Shown here piece after piece: positions 7,810 to 15,355 of a stretch of 34,284 nt of DNA. The notes under the pieces are model-generated. The model saw nothing but the letters and a program-made list of their open reading frames with translations, did not search any database and had not been told where the DNA came from. Both the position numbers and the translations under genes were made by a program. Position 1 is the stretch's first letter. Each line of letters starts with the position of its first letter. Origin of the DNA: Bacteroidetes bacterium OLB10. Its GTDB lineage: Bacteria; Bacteroidota; Bacteroidia; AKYH767-A; OLB10. Where the stretch lies: assembly GCA_001567275.1 (NCBI GenBank), contig LNBX01000021.1, positions 1-34,284 on the forward strand, in the 5' to 3' direction.

Positions 7810-8148
7810 ATGAACAGATTGCTGCTGGCAGCGTTGCTGAGTGTGGCTGCCTGTGCCGGTGATAAAAATAATCAACCACAGAAAGAAAACACTCCTCAAA
7901 CACTTAACAACATTACGTATAAAACATTTGCCAACGATTCTTCGCCCGGAGGTTTTGGCTACGATATTTTTGTGGATGGCAAAATGATGGTTCATCAACC
8001 CAACATTCCTGCCGTGATGGGCAACCGTGGTTTCAGCACAGAGGAAGATGCAGCAAAAACAGCAGATCTGGTGATGTATAAATTAAAAAACAATATCATG
8101 CCGCCCTCTGTTTCTGTAAGCGAACTGGATAGTATTGGTATTAAATAA
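7810..8148 (+). CDS. DUF4907 family lipoprotein
   Basis: A 112-residue protein. The N-terminus MNRLLLAALLSVAACAGD is a lipoprotein signal with the lipobox ending at Cys15, so it should be lipid-anchored outside the inner membrane. The rest matches what I recall of DUF4907: GGFGYDIFVDGKMMVHQPNI, then a GNRGFSTEEDA segment and a MPPSVSVSELDSIGI ending. No biochemical role is known. It lies 55 bp after the second Kelch gene on the same strand; a small lipoprotein beside a T9SS-exported propeller suggests a partner or anchor, but that is inference from position only. Confidence 0.75.
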   Translation: MNRLLLAALLSVAACAGDKNNQPQKENTPQTLNNITYKTFANDSSPGGFGYDIFVDGKMMVHQPNIPAVMGNRGFSTEEDAAKTADLVMYKLKNNIMPPSVSVSELDSIGIK

Positions 8149-8169
8149 TCAGCAAAAAATAAAGTATTT

Positions 8170-8709
8170 ATGGACGAACTTGGAATAGGCTCACGCATCC
8201 GTCACCCCGAATTTGGTGTGGGTGTCATCATCAACGTAAAACCTAAAACCTATATCACCGTTTTCACCGAACGCGGAAAAATTGAAGTGGCCAAAAGTTA
8301 TCAGAACATAGAGGTAATAGATGCACAACCCGCTGCAGACGATGTGGTAAGTTTTTCAGAAGTGCAGAAAATGTTTACCGACATTATCAAAAAATATTCC
8401 GACATGCAGGAAACAGTTCCGCTGCATGGCCGCTGGACAGGAGGGAAGGTGGTGCTCTATCCCGGCAATCCTTCCATGAAACCCAAGGAAATTCCTATGG
8501 AAGTTTTCTTCAACAAAATCATTATGACACGCGACCGCCTGCGTGTGATGGAGCAGCGCATCAACGCACACGACAAACTTTCGGAAGAAGATAAAATAAA
8601 CCTGCAGCAGTATCTTACACGCATTTACGGAAGCCTTACCACTTTCAACGTATTGTTCAAAGAAGATGAGCATCACTTTGTGGGCGAGAAAGGAGCAAAG
8701 GAGTCATGA
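8170..8709 (+). CDS. Small protein with UvrD-C/Tudor-like N-terminal domain, function unknown
   Basis: A 179-residue cytoplasmic protein without signal peptide. Residues 4-50 (LGIGSRIRHPEFGVGVIINV, then a strand ending in the EVID segment) resemble the Tudor-like fold at the C-terminus of UvrD/PcrA helicases (consensus GxRVRHPxFGxGxV), which in those proteins contacts RNA polymerase. Residues 60-170 are mostly helical and charged, with GRWTGGKVVLYPGNPSMKPK in the middle. I do not recognise this second part. The gene overlaps the next one by ATGA at 8706-8709 and heads a coupled group with DUF423 and M32 peptidase genes. An RNA-polymerase or nucleic-acid association is speculative. Confidence 0.7.
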   Translation: MDELGIGSRIRHPEFGVGVIINVKPKTYITVFTERGKIEVAKSYQNIEVIDAQPAADDVVSFSEVQKMFTDIIKKYSDMQETVPLHGRWTGGKVVLYPGNPSMKPKEIPMEVFFNKIIMTRDRLRVMEQRINAHDKLSEEDKINLQQYLTRIYGSLTTFNVLFKEDEHHFVGEKGAKES

Positions 8710-9089
8710 AAAAACAACTGATGGTATTTTCTGCCGTATCCGGCATTTGCGCAGTTGCGTTGGGTGCATTGGGTGCGCATCAGCTCAAAGGAATGCTCAG
8801 CCCCGAAATGATGGAAGCCTTCAAAACAGGAGTGTATTATCAGTTTTTTCACACCCTGGCTGTGATGGTGATTGCAGTAATCAAGGATGAAAACAAATCG
8901 CTGAAACGGAGTGCATCATTTTTTATCGCAGGCACGGTGTTGTTCAGCGGCTCCATCTATGGACTTGCACTGTCATCACTCAGTGGCAACATCTGGAAGT
9001 GGCTTGGACCACTCACACCTCTCGGTGGATTATGTTTTATGGCAGGTTGGTTGTTTTTACTATTTTATGCATTAAAGAATAAATCATGA
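8706..9089 (+). CDS. DUF423 family inner-membrane protein
   Basis: A 127-residue hydrophobic protein with about four transmembrane segments: near residues 5-25, 42-60, 70-90 and 98-122. The signatures GALGAHQLKG and TGVYYQFFHTLAVM are typical of DUF423 (YgdD/YwdK) proteins, whose length is also close to 125 residues. No activity has been assigned to the family. Start and stop overlap the neighbouring genes by ATGA junctions (8706-8709 and 9086-9089), so translation is coupled along the set; no link of function to the adjacent peptidase is evident. Confidence 0.85.
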   Translation: MKKQLMVFSAVSGICAVALGALGAHQLKGMLSPEMMEAFKTGVYYQFFHTLAVMVIAVIKDENKSLKRSASFFIAGTVLFSGSIYGLALSSLSGNIWKWLGPLTPLGGLCFMAGWLFLLFYALKNKS

Positions 9090-10579
9090 CGGAATTGTAC
9101 GGGCAGTATGTGGAGTATTTGCAAAAAATTGCTGACGTAAATTACAGCAGTGCCATATTGCAGTGGGATCAGGAAGTGAATATGCCACCCAAAGGGGCAC
9201 ACTTCCGCTCGAGGCAACTGGCCACGCTGGCAGGTTATGCGCACGAACTGATAACCGATAAAAAGTATGGAAAGTTGCTCGAAGAGCTGAGGAGTAAAAC
9301 AGATGGACTCGGGCCTAAGGAATGTGCCAATGTGCTGGAGTCGTATCGTATTTATTCGCAACAAAAAAAATACACCACTGCTTTTGTTACCGAGCTGAAC
9401 TTATGCATCTCAGCTGCATTCAATGCTTGGCAGGAGGCAAAAAAGAAAAATGATTATGCATTGTTCAGGCCGCATCTGCAAAAACTGATTGACCTGAAAA
9501 GAAAAGAAGCAGATGTGTTGGGATATGAAGCGCATCCTTATGATGCACACCTCAATCTTTACGAAACCGGACTGAAGACAGCTTTTGTAGATAAACTTTT
9601 TGACGGAGTAAGAAAAAAACTTGTGCCCTACATAAAGCAGCTGATAAATAAGCAGCAACCGGAAGACGGTTTTTTATTCCTGCAATACGACAAAGACAAA
9701 CAATGGAATTTCGGATTGTATGTGCTCAGGCAACTGAATTACGATTTTGAAGCAGGAAGACAGGATATTTCCACCCATCCGTTTACTACCAATTTTTCTG
9801 CTGATGATGTGCGCATCACCACACGCATCAGCGAACATGATTTGTTTGAAATGATTGGCAGCTGCATCCATGAGTGCGGACATGCACTGTATGAGCAGGG
9901 ACTACCTTCTGACGATTATGGTCTTCCTTCGGGCGAATACCTCAGCCTGAGCATTCACGAGTCGCAGTCGAGGTTGTGGGAAAACCATGTAGGCAAATCG
10001 CGTGCATTCTGGAAACTGAATTTTCCGCATCTGCAGCAGCAGTTTACAGAGCAGTTGGGAAATATTTCCGGTGAACAGTTTTATAAAGCCATCAACAGAA
10101 TAAAACCTTCGCTCATACGTACCAATGCCGATGAGCTTACCTATCATTTGCATGTGCTTATACGTTTTGAAATTGAAAAGGAAATTTTAGCAGGAAAACT
10201 CGATGCCGCAACCTTGCCCGAAGTGTGGAACGCCAAATACAAAGAGTATTTGGGCATTGACGTGCCTTCGGCAGATAAAGGAGTGTTGCAGGACGTGCAC
10301 TGGAGTCATGGCAGTTTTGGTTATTTCCCTACCTATTCGATGGGAAGTTTTTATGCCTCACAGTTTTTTCATGCAGCACGTAAAGAAAATCCTGAGTTGA
10401 TGCATCAGATTGAAAACGGTAACATGAAACCTTTGCTGCAATGGCTGCGACAAAATATACATCAGTATGGACGTACCATGCTTTCTGACGAACTTTGTAA
10501 AAATATTACCGGAGAAGTTCTTAACTTTGACTACTTCTTTAATTACATAAAAACCAAATATGATGAACTATATGCTTAA
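9086..10579 (+). CDS. M32 family zinc carboxypeptidase
   Basis: A 497-residue metallocarboxypeptidase of the M32 (Taq/Pfu carboxypeptidase) family, close to the usual 500 residues. It carries the zinc motif HECGH at 262-266, the third ligand within HESQSRLWEN (about 291-300), the family HPF motif with the DVRITTR stretch (around 231-247), and IRTNADELTYHLHVLIRFEI further on. It removes C-terminal amino acids from peptides, normally in the cytoplasm; no signal peptide is present. It starts in an ATGA overlap with the DUF423 gene, and its 3' end overlaps the start of the following lipoprotein gene. All metal ligands and the catalytic Glu are intact, so it should be active. Confidence 0.95.
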   Translation: MTELYGQYVEYLQKIADVNYSSAILQWDQEVNMPPKGAHFRSRQLATLAGYAHELITDKKYGKLLEELRSKTDGLGPKECANVLESYRIYSQQKKYTTAFVTELNLCISAAFNAWQEAKKKNDYALFRPHLQKLIDLKRKEADVLGYEAHPYDAHLNLYETGLKTAFVDKLFDGVRKKLVPYIKQLINKQQPEDGFLFLQYDKDKQWNFGLYVLRQLNYDFEAGRQDISTHPFTTNFSADDVRITTRISEHDLFEMIGSCIHECGHALYEQGLPSDDYGLPSGEYLSLSIHESQSRLWENHVGKSRAFWKLNFPHLQQQFTEQLGNISGEQFYKAINRIKPSLIRTNADELTYHLHVLIRFEIEKEILAGKLDAATLPEVWNAKYKEYLGIDVPSADKGVLQDVHWSHGSFGYFPTYSMGSFYASQFFHAARKENPELMHQIENGNMKPLLQWLRQNIHQYGRTMLSDELCKNITGEVLNFDYFFNYIKTKYDELYA

Positions 10580-11016
10580 CCGGATGAACTGCTTCGCTGT
10601 AGTATTTATTGTGGCAATGGCAGGATCATGTAAATCATCAAAAAAACACAACTGCCGAAACCAAATCGGAAAGTGCAACATTAACAGAGGCAAAAACTAC
10701 ATTGCCTGAAAATGCTTACCGTGTAATTGTGTCGTTTATAAGCACAGGTGCAGGCACCGACAGTCAGGCTTATGCCAAACTGAAAGACTTTATCAGCAGA
10801 AATGACGAGAAAGGAGTGGCCATCTCGCATGAAACAATCAACTGGGGCAGGGAAGGTGAAGTGGATGTTTGTTTTAAACTGAAAGAAATGGACAAACAGG
10901 ATGCCGATAAATTTGTTGAAGACCTGAAAAAAACTTTTGAAGGAAATAATCTGGTGCAGATAACGGAAAATTCTCCGGCATTGCATCAGCCACGTCCTCA
11001 GCCCAAGAGCGAATAA
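10572..11016 (+). CDS. Small lipoprotein, interrupted by a +1 frameshift in an A7 run
   Basis: Reading from the ATG at 10572 gives MLNRMNCFAVVFIVAMAGSC, a lipoprotein signal with lipobox AGSC, then KSSKK before the frame fails. After the A7 run at 10640-10646 the next frame continues as NTTAETKSESATL and on through a 110-residue soluble domain (NAYRVIVSFISTGAGTDSQA) to the stop at 11016. Dropping one A joins the two into a coherent 147-residue lipoprotein; an ATG at 10563 is an alternative start. I do not recognise the mature domain; it has alternating strands and helices and an acidic N-terminal linker. The start overlaps the end of the M32 gene, so it belongs to the same run, and a strong terminator follows. 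Confidence 0.7.
10640..10646 (+). other. Homopolymer frameshift site (A7) in the lipoprotein gene
   Basis: Seven consecutive A. With six, the signal-peptide frame passes into the downstream domain frame as SSKNTTAE. The upstream frame is 0 and the downstream frame is +1 relative to it, consistent with a single inserted base. Confidence 0.7.
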
Positions 11017-11028
11017 TATTTGATGAAC

Positions 11029-11064
11029 AAAAAAAAAGACGCTTTACGGAGCGTCTTTTTTTTT
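11029..11064. terminator. Strong bidirectional intrinsic terminator
   Basis: A9-GACGCT-TTACGG-AGCGTC-T9: a perfect 6-bp G+C-rich stem flanked by nine A on the left and nine T on the right. It therefore acts in both directions. It sits between the convergent lipoprotein gene (ends 11016) and the minus-strand gene ending at 11080. Confidence 0.92.
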
Positions 11065-11079
11065 ATTATCATTTTCGGA

Positions 11080-11427
11080 TTATGGATTGTACAACAATTC
11101 GTCTAAATCCACAATCAGCTCAAGCTCGTGAAAATAATCGGCAATCTGGCTGATCATTTCGCGCTCTCTGGAGGTAATTTCAATAACCTTACTTTTTTTC
11201 GTATTCTGTCTGCCTGAATTGTGTTTAAAAGCTTCTCTGGTAAGGTTATCGTCCGACAATACATAAGGCAACAACCCTCTGAAGAATTTTTTTCTCGATT
11301 CGGGATCCAGATTCTCAACCATCTGCTGAAGAAGTTTTACACGTTCGGCTTTTTTCAACTTCAGATACTGGTCGAAATCAAAATCTTTCAGACTGTTTTT
11401 ATTGACTGCTTTTTTAGACTTGTTCAT
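11080..11427 (-). CDS. Hypothetical basic protein of about 115 aa
   Basis: Not recognised. From the ATG at 11427 it is 115 residues; a TTG start at 11463 would add 12 more but ATG is preferred. The N-terminus is Lys-rich (MNKSKKAVNKNSLKDFDFDQ), the middle is predicted helical with many charged residues (LKKAERVKLLQQMVENLDPE), and the C-terminus is acidic and hydrophobic (ELELIVDLDELLYNP). There is no signal peptide or membrane segment. It lies between a bidirectional terminator and the end of the histidine kinase gene (stop at 11494) on the same strand, so it may be read through from the kinase. The amphipathic helices could mediate protein interaction; no function is proposed. Confidence 0.6.
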   Translation of the reverse strand: MNKSKKAVNKNSLKDFDFDQYLKLKKAERVKLLQQMVENLDPESRKKFFRGLLPYVLSDDNLTREAFKHNSGRQNTKKSKVIEITSREREMISQIADYFHELELIVDLDELLYNP

Positions 11428-11493
11428 CACACTGCGTTTTAAACTATAATACGACAGTTTCAACGTCAGGTTTCGGACAAAAGCAAAAAAATC

Positions 11494-13273
11494 TTACAGA
11501 TTCAGGCTTTCTTCCTTAGTTTTTTTTCCTGTGATGACAGCAGGGTCAATACTGTTTTTGGGTGCTGTGAAACAAAATACAGAACCTTCACCCGGTTTGG
11601 AATCAATTGTAATGGAACCACCGGCTTCTTCAATAATCTTTTTCACTATGGATAAGCCAATACCTGTTGATTCAAATTCATCCCTTGCTTTAAGTGTCTG
11701 AAAAATGACAAATATTTTTTCGTGATAGCGTGCATCTATTCCCGGTCCATTGTCAGCCACACAGAATTTCCAGAATTTATCCTGCTCGCTCACGGTTATA
11801 TTTACTTCTTTTAGTTCTTTCGGATTATGTTTAAGTGCATTGCTGATAAGATTCATAAACACCTGCTGGAATTTTACCTTATCACCATAATATTCAGGGA
11901 AATTTCCTTTAACTGAAATTTTAGAATTTGCATCAGGTGCTACCAGGTCAATGGCATCGTCAATAATTTCTTTAAACGAAAACAACTCCTGAGAACCTTT
12001 GCGTTTGGAAGCTTTTGAGTATTCGAGAATGGCATTAATCAACTGTTCCATCCGCTTCACTCTGCCCTGTATAATATTCAGATTTTCCCTTGAATTTTCA
12101 GGCAATGTATCACCGGTTTCTTCAGCAATCCAGTCGGAAAGGTTGCCGATGGCACGCAGTGGCGCTTTCAGGTCGTGCGATACGATGTAGGCAAATTTGT
12201 CAAGCTCGGCATTGGTTTTTTCAAGATCATGCAGATACTCTTCCATTTTGATTTCAGCATTTTTGCGCTCGTTGATATCGCGGATAATGAAAATAAATTT
12301 TCTCGACTTGCCACTGTCATCGGTAATAGGTGTGATACTGTGATGGGTCCAGAAAGTGTTTTTGTTTTTTCCATAACTGAGCATTTCGCTCTCGCACGAT
12401 TTGAAATCCTGCAGGTCTGCATTTAATTTCTGATAAACTTCTTGATCGGTATTGCTTCCTGTTATCAAAGGGAGCAGTTGCTTTTCGTAAGCTTCGTTAA
12501 ATGTATATCCCGACATGCGCGTGAAACCATCGTTGAGCCATTCAATTTTTCCATCTGCATCTGTAATAACAACGGCATTGTCGGTCTTACTTGCCACAAG
12601 TGAAAGTTTCTTCAGCTCCTTGTTGATGATGGCTAATTTATTTCGTGATTCAGTGATGGAAGCAATGACCACATTTTTATTACTCTCCAGATTGTTGATG
12701 AGGCTTCCGATGACTATCAGACTGATTAATCCGGTAAGCAGATAATCCTGATTGATCAGAGAAGACGAATAGCCGATAAAATCGTAATTGACCCAGTTGG
12801 TATATTCAGTGATAAAATAAAAATAAACGGTATTAAGAATACATAGCAGCGCAAACCACTTTCCTGACCTGGAACCTAAGAGCATAAATGCAATCAGCAT
12901 AAATGCAATCTGATAAAACATGCCTGAGTTTCTTACTCCACCTGCAAAGTAGGAGTTATAATGAAGTGCTGCCAGACAAGCCAGCAGACTTACCCAAACT
13001 GCCATTTTCCTTTTGTTATGGAAATTGAGTGAGAGATAATTGATGATCAGTATGGCTTCTAAAGCAAATAATACATTGCTAAGCAAAGGGTTGATATTGA
13101 AAACATAGATGGCCTGAAAAATGATGGCTCCAATACCCAAAACGGCTACAATGTTGAATATTCTGAAAAGATTAAAAACGTTGCTTTAAGATGATATCGT
13201 CATCGGGGATGGCTCGATAAATATCTATTAAAAACAACTTTCTGATTAACCACTTTATGGCAGGTTTATTCAT
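11494..13273 (-). CDS. Membrane-bound PAS sensor histidine kinase, with apparent +1 frameshift near its N-terminus
   Basis: The uninterrupted frame from about 13178 to 11494 encodes several transmembrane helices, a PAS domain (AVVITDADGKIEWLNDGFTR, with RKFIFIIRDINERK as PAC), a HisKA domain with the phospho-accepting His in AYIVSHDLKAPLR, and a HATPase with N-box (NLISNALKHNP), DNGPGID and GIGLSIVKKII. That frame has no ATG start. An ATG at 13273 opens MNKPAIKWLIRKLFLIDIYR and continues to KQRF; removing one base from the A5 run at 13174-13178 joins it to NLFRIFNIVAVLGIGAI. The restored protein is 592 residues with His366 as phosphosite. It is divergent from the response regulator at 13378, its likely partner. 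Signal sensed is unknown. Confidence 0.85.
13174..13178 (-). other. Homopolymer frameshift site (T5 on the coding strand) in the kinase gene
   Basis: On the coding strand CGTTTTTAATCT ends the N-terminal frame at TAA. With four T it reads CGT TTT AAT CTT (RFNL) and flows into the kinase frame. This run is shorter than the other two sites, so the case rests mainly on the missing ATG and the quality of the rejoined protein. Confidence 0.6.
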
Positions 13274-13339
13274 ATACTGACGGTGGAAAAATTGTGTTAA
13301 ACATAGTGTGTTTTTACGTCAATTCCTAATAAAAAGTTT

Positions 13340-13347
13340 TATTTTTG
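13340..13347 (+). promoter_or_regulatory. -7 promoter box of the response regulator gene (TATTTTTG)
   Basis: Exact TAnnTTTG match, ending 30 nt before the ATG at 13378. The 104-bp divergent interval with the kinase gene must hold both promoters; I see no convincing -33 element. Confidence 0.45.
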
Positions 13348-13377
13348 CATGAAATAATATACAAAAAGAGGGCAGGA

Positions 13378-13800
13378 ATGAGTAAGCAGTTGACAATACT
13401 ACACATCGAAGACGATAAGGTGGACAGCATGGTGATCAAACGCGCTATAGGCAAGTTGGAATCTCCTTATCAGATAGAAAGTGCACACAATGGCTTGGAT
13501 GCGCTGATGTTGTTGCGTGGGTTGAGTGATATCAAGATTAAGCGACCTGATATTATTTTGTTGGATATAAACATGCCCCTGATGAATGGGCTGGAGTTTT
13601 TGAAAGAACTGCGTGAAGACCCTGAACTGAAAGATATTCATGTATGCGTACTCACTACTTCCGAAGACGAAGATGATGTAAAAACAGCCTATGAATACAA
13701 CGTTGCAGGTTATTTCATAAAGCCGTTAAACATCAGCGATTTTGACGAAAACTTTCAGTGTCTGGACGGATACTGGCAGCGCAACTGTTTCCCCAGTTAA
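13378..13800 (+). CDS. Single-domain response regulator (CheY-like receiver)
   Basis: A 140-residue protein made of one receiver domain and no output domain. MSKQLTILHIEDDKVDSMVI supplies the acidic Mg-binding pair, IILLDINMPLMNGLEFLKEL carries the phospho-accepting Asp, VCVLTTSEDEDD supplies the conserved Thr, and GYFIKPLN the conserved Lys. It should accept phosphate from a histidine kinase and act through protein contact, as stand-alone receivers of Bacteroidota do. The divergent kinase 104 bp upstream is the natural candidate. The start is the ATG at 13378, preceded by a purine-rich GAGGGCAGGA and a -7 box at 13340; an upstream in-frame TTG at 13345 overlaps that box and is rejected. Confidence 0.93.
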   Translation: MSKQLTILHIEDDKVDSMVIKRAIGKLESPYQIESAHNGLDALMLLRGLSDIKIKRPDIILLDINMPLMNGLEFLKELREDPELKDIHVCVLTTSEDEDDVKTAYEYNVAGYFIKPLNISDFDENFQCLDGYWQRNCFPS

Positions 13801-13957
13801 GCAATAATTTTTAGGTTTAATTAATCAAAACCCGAAGTGTAGTCATTACACTGAACAAATTGCGCATTTATTTTCGCGGTTTTTTCTTACATGCCAACCG
13901 TTGAAAATTACAAATAGCTAAAACTTCCGCAACTATTATTTAATTCAGATATGAGTT

Positions 13958-13978
13958 TTAATTGCAGGCTGCAATTAA
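13958..13978. repeat. Perfect inverted repeat overlapping the stop of the PLP enzyme gene
   Basis: TTAATTGCA-GGC-TGCAATTAA: two 9-bp arms around a 3-nt loop. It includes the stop codon at 13975-13977. There is no T tract on the minus strand, so it is not a classic intrinsic terminator, but it could stabilise the mRNA 3' end. The rest of the interval 13801-13957 holds nothing I can assign apart from a TATTTTCG box near 13868 in front of an eight-codon reading frame. Confidence 0.5.
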
Positions 13979-15282
13979 CCTGAAATATTACTCAGATGAG
14001 AATGGATATTAATGTCCCGCAAAAACTCGCGTACTTCGTCCATATTGGTGTTATGGTTCTTAAGTACTACAGGAAGATTTTCAGCCAACGTTTCAAGCAA
14101 ACTGTCAATGTCTTCAATGGTATTGTGGTTGGTCAACGTTATTCTTAAACCGGTTTGTTTAATGCTCACCGCAGGGAATACGGAAAGATTAAAGAAGAAA
14201 CCTCCCTTTTGCATACGCAATACCAACTCATAACCTACTTCAGGTTTTCCTACTCCAATGAAAAATACAGGCGACTGTTCTTTGCCCACCAGCATCAGCC
14301 CTAATGATTCGGCTTTGTTGTTGAAGTAATCTATTTTGCTTTTTAAGCTTGCCTGAAGTCCTTTGATTTCGTCACTGAGGTGTATTTTGCACGAAGCAAT
14401 ATTCGCAGCAATGATGGCAGGAGGAAGCTGAACTGAAAAAATAAATCCCTTGCCGCAGGTTTTCACTAATTTGAAATATTCATCGTCAGGGAAGGTGAGA
14501 AGCCCGCCTGCAGTGCCGAATGCCTTGGTCATACCTGTAGAAAGGAAAAGCTTGCGGTGATAATATGGTGCCTCATTCATCACCATGCCGGTGCCATGAG
14601 GTCCTGTCCAGCTCATGCCGTGAATGTCGTCCAGATATAGATACAACTGTTCATATTTATCTGCAAGAGCATACAGTTCTTTCACAGGTGCAAAGTCGCC
14701 ATGCATGGAATAAACTCCGTCAGCAAGGTACCAGATTTTTCTGTGGCGGTTTTTCAGAAATTTTATACGGTCTTCAAGCATATCCATCCTGTTGTGACGG
14801 ATTACTTCCACTTTAATGTTTCTCAGTTTAAGCATGGACGTAGCCGACTGAATACTGTCATGCGACTGAATGTCCATAATCACCACATCTTCGTCACCAA
14901 CCAACAGCGGAAGCTGTGTGATGTGCCCCAGTGTAAGCGATTGCAATACCAATCCGGGTCGGCCATACATTTGTTTGAACAATGCCTCAGCCTCTTCGTA
15001 ATAGCTGGAAGAAATATAGGCTCTGGAAGAAGCAAACTGTGCACCATGCGTTCGCAATGCTTCTGTGGCTGCTTCAATAATTTTCGGATGTTTTTCTATT
15101 CCCAGATAACCGCATGAACCAAAATAAAGTTTTTTGCCGCCATCAACGGTTATATGTCTTCCATCTAATTCTTTATCCTCTGCCTGACAGTGAACAATTC
15201 CTAATTTGGTTGTGACCTCAGCAACCTTGGTGATGGTATCAATCGCCTGCTGAAATCTGCTCTTCGACTCTGTTTTTTCCAT
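13975..15282 (-). CDS. Alpha-oxoamine-synthase-like PLP enzyme (aminotransferase class I/II fold)
   Basis: A 435-residue fold-type I PLP enzyme related to 8-amino-7-oxononanoate synthase, serine palmitoyltransferase and 2-amino-3-ketobutyrate CoA ligase, which condense an amino acid with an acyl-CoA. The PLP lysine is Lys253 in GMTKAFGTAGG, the ring-stacking His is in QSHDSIQ (about 141), and the DDIHGMSW motif (218-225) replaces the usual DDSHATG. The glycine-rich GSGGSR segment of classical members is replaced by AQFASSRAYISSSYYEEAEA. It therefore belongs to a divergent clade and I do not assign BioF or SPT. The start at 15282 follows a full promoter at 15308-15337, so it is probably its own transcription unit rather than an extension of the paaGH-like pair upstream. 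Confidence 0.85.
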   Translation of the reverse strand: MEKTESKSRFQQAIDTITKVAEVTTKLGIVHCQAEDKELDGRHITVDGGKKLYFGSCGYLGIEKHPKIIEAATEALRTHGAQFASSRAYISSSYYEEAEALFKQMYGRPGLVLQSLTLGHITQLPLLVGDEDVVIMDIQSHDSIQSATSMLKLRNIKVEVIRHNRMDMLEDRIKFLKNRHRKIWYLADGVYSMHGDFAPVKELYALADKYEQLYLYLDDIHGMSWTGPHGTGMVMNEAPYYHRKLFLSTGMTKAFGTAGGLLTFPDDEYFKLVKTCGKGFIFSVQLPPAIIAANIASCKIHLSDEIKGLQASLKSKIDYFNNKAESLGLMLVGKEQSPVFFIGVGKPEVGYELVLRMQKGGFFFNLSVFPAVSIKQTGLRITLTNHNTIEDIDSLLETLAENLPVVLKNHNTNMDEVREFLRDINIHSHLSNISG

Positions 15283-15307
15283 TCTGAATGCCTTTCCGCA
15301 ACGTTTG

Positions 15308-15337
15308 CAAAAATAAAAACTTCTGACCGCCTGCAAA
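15308..15337 (-). promoter_or_regulatory. Promoter of the PLP enzyme gene (TTTG-N18-TATTTTTG)
   Basis: On the minus strand CAAA at 15334-15337 reads TTTG, followed after 18 nt by TATTTTTG at 15315-15308. This is the best full match in the window to the Bacteroidota -33/-7 consensus. It lies in the 73-bp gap between the stop of the dehydrogenase gene and the ATG at 15282. Confidence 0.7.
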
Positions 15338-15355
15338 GCGGCAAAACGAAAATTA

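Noticed and set aside
13890..13916. Tiny reading frame MPTVENYK after a TATTTTCG box
   Set aside because: Eight codons only, with no further evidence of translation; kept only as a note on the 13801-13974 interval.
14701..15117. 138-residue plus-strand open frame
   Set aside because: Antisense to the well-supported PLP enzyme gene and without recognisable domain.
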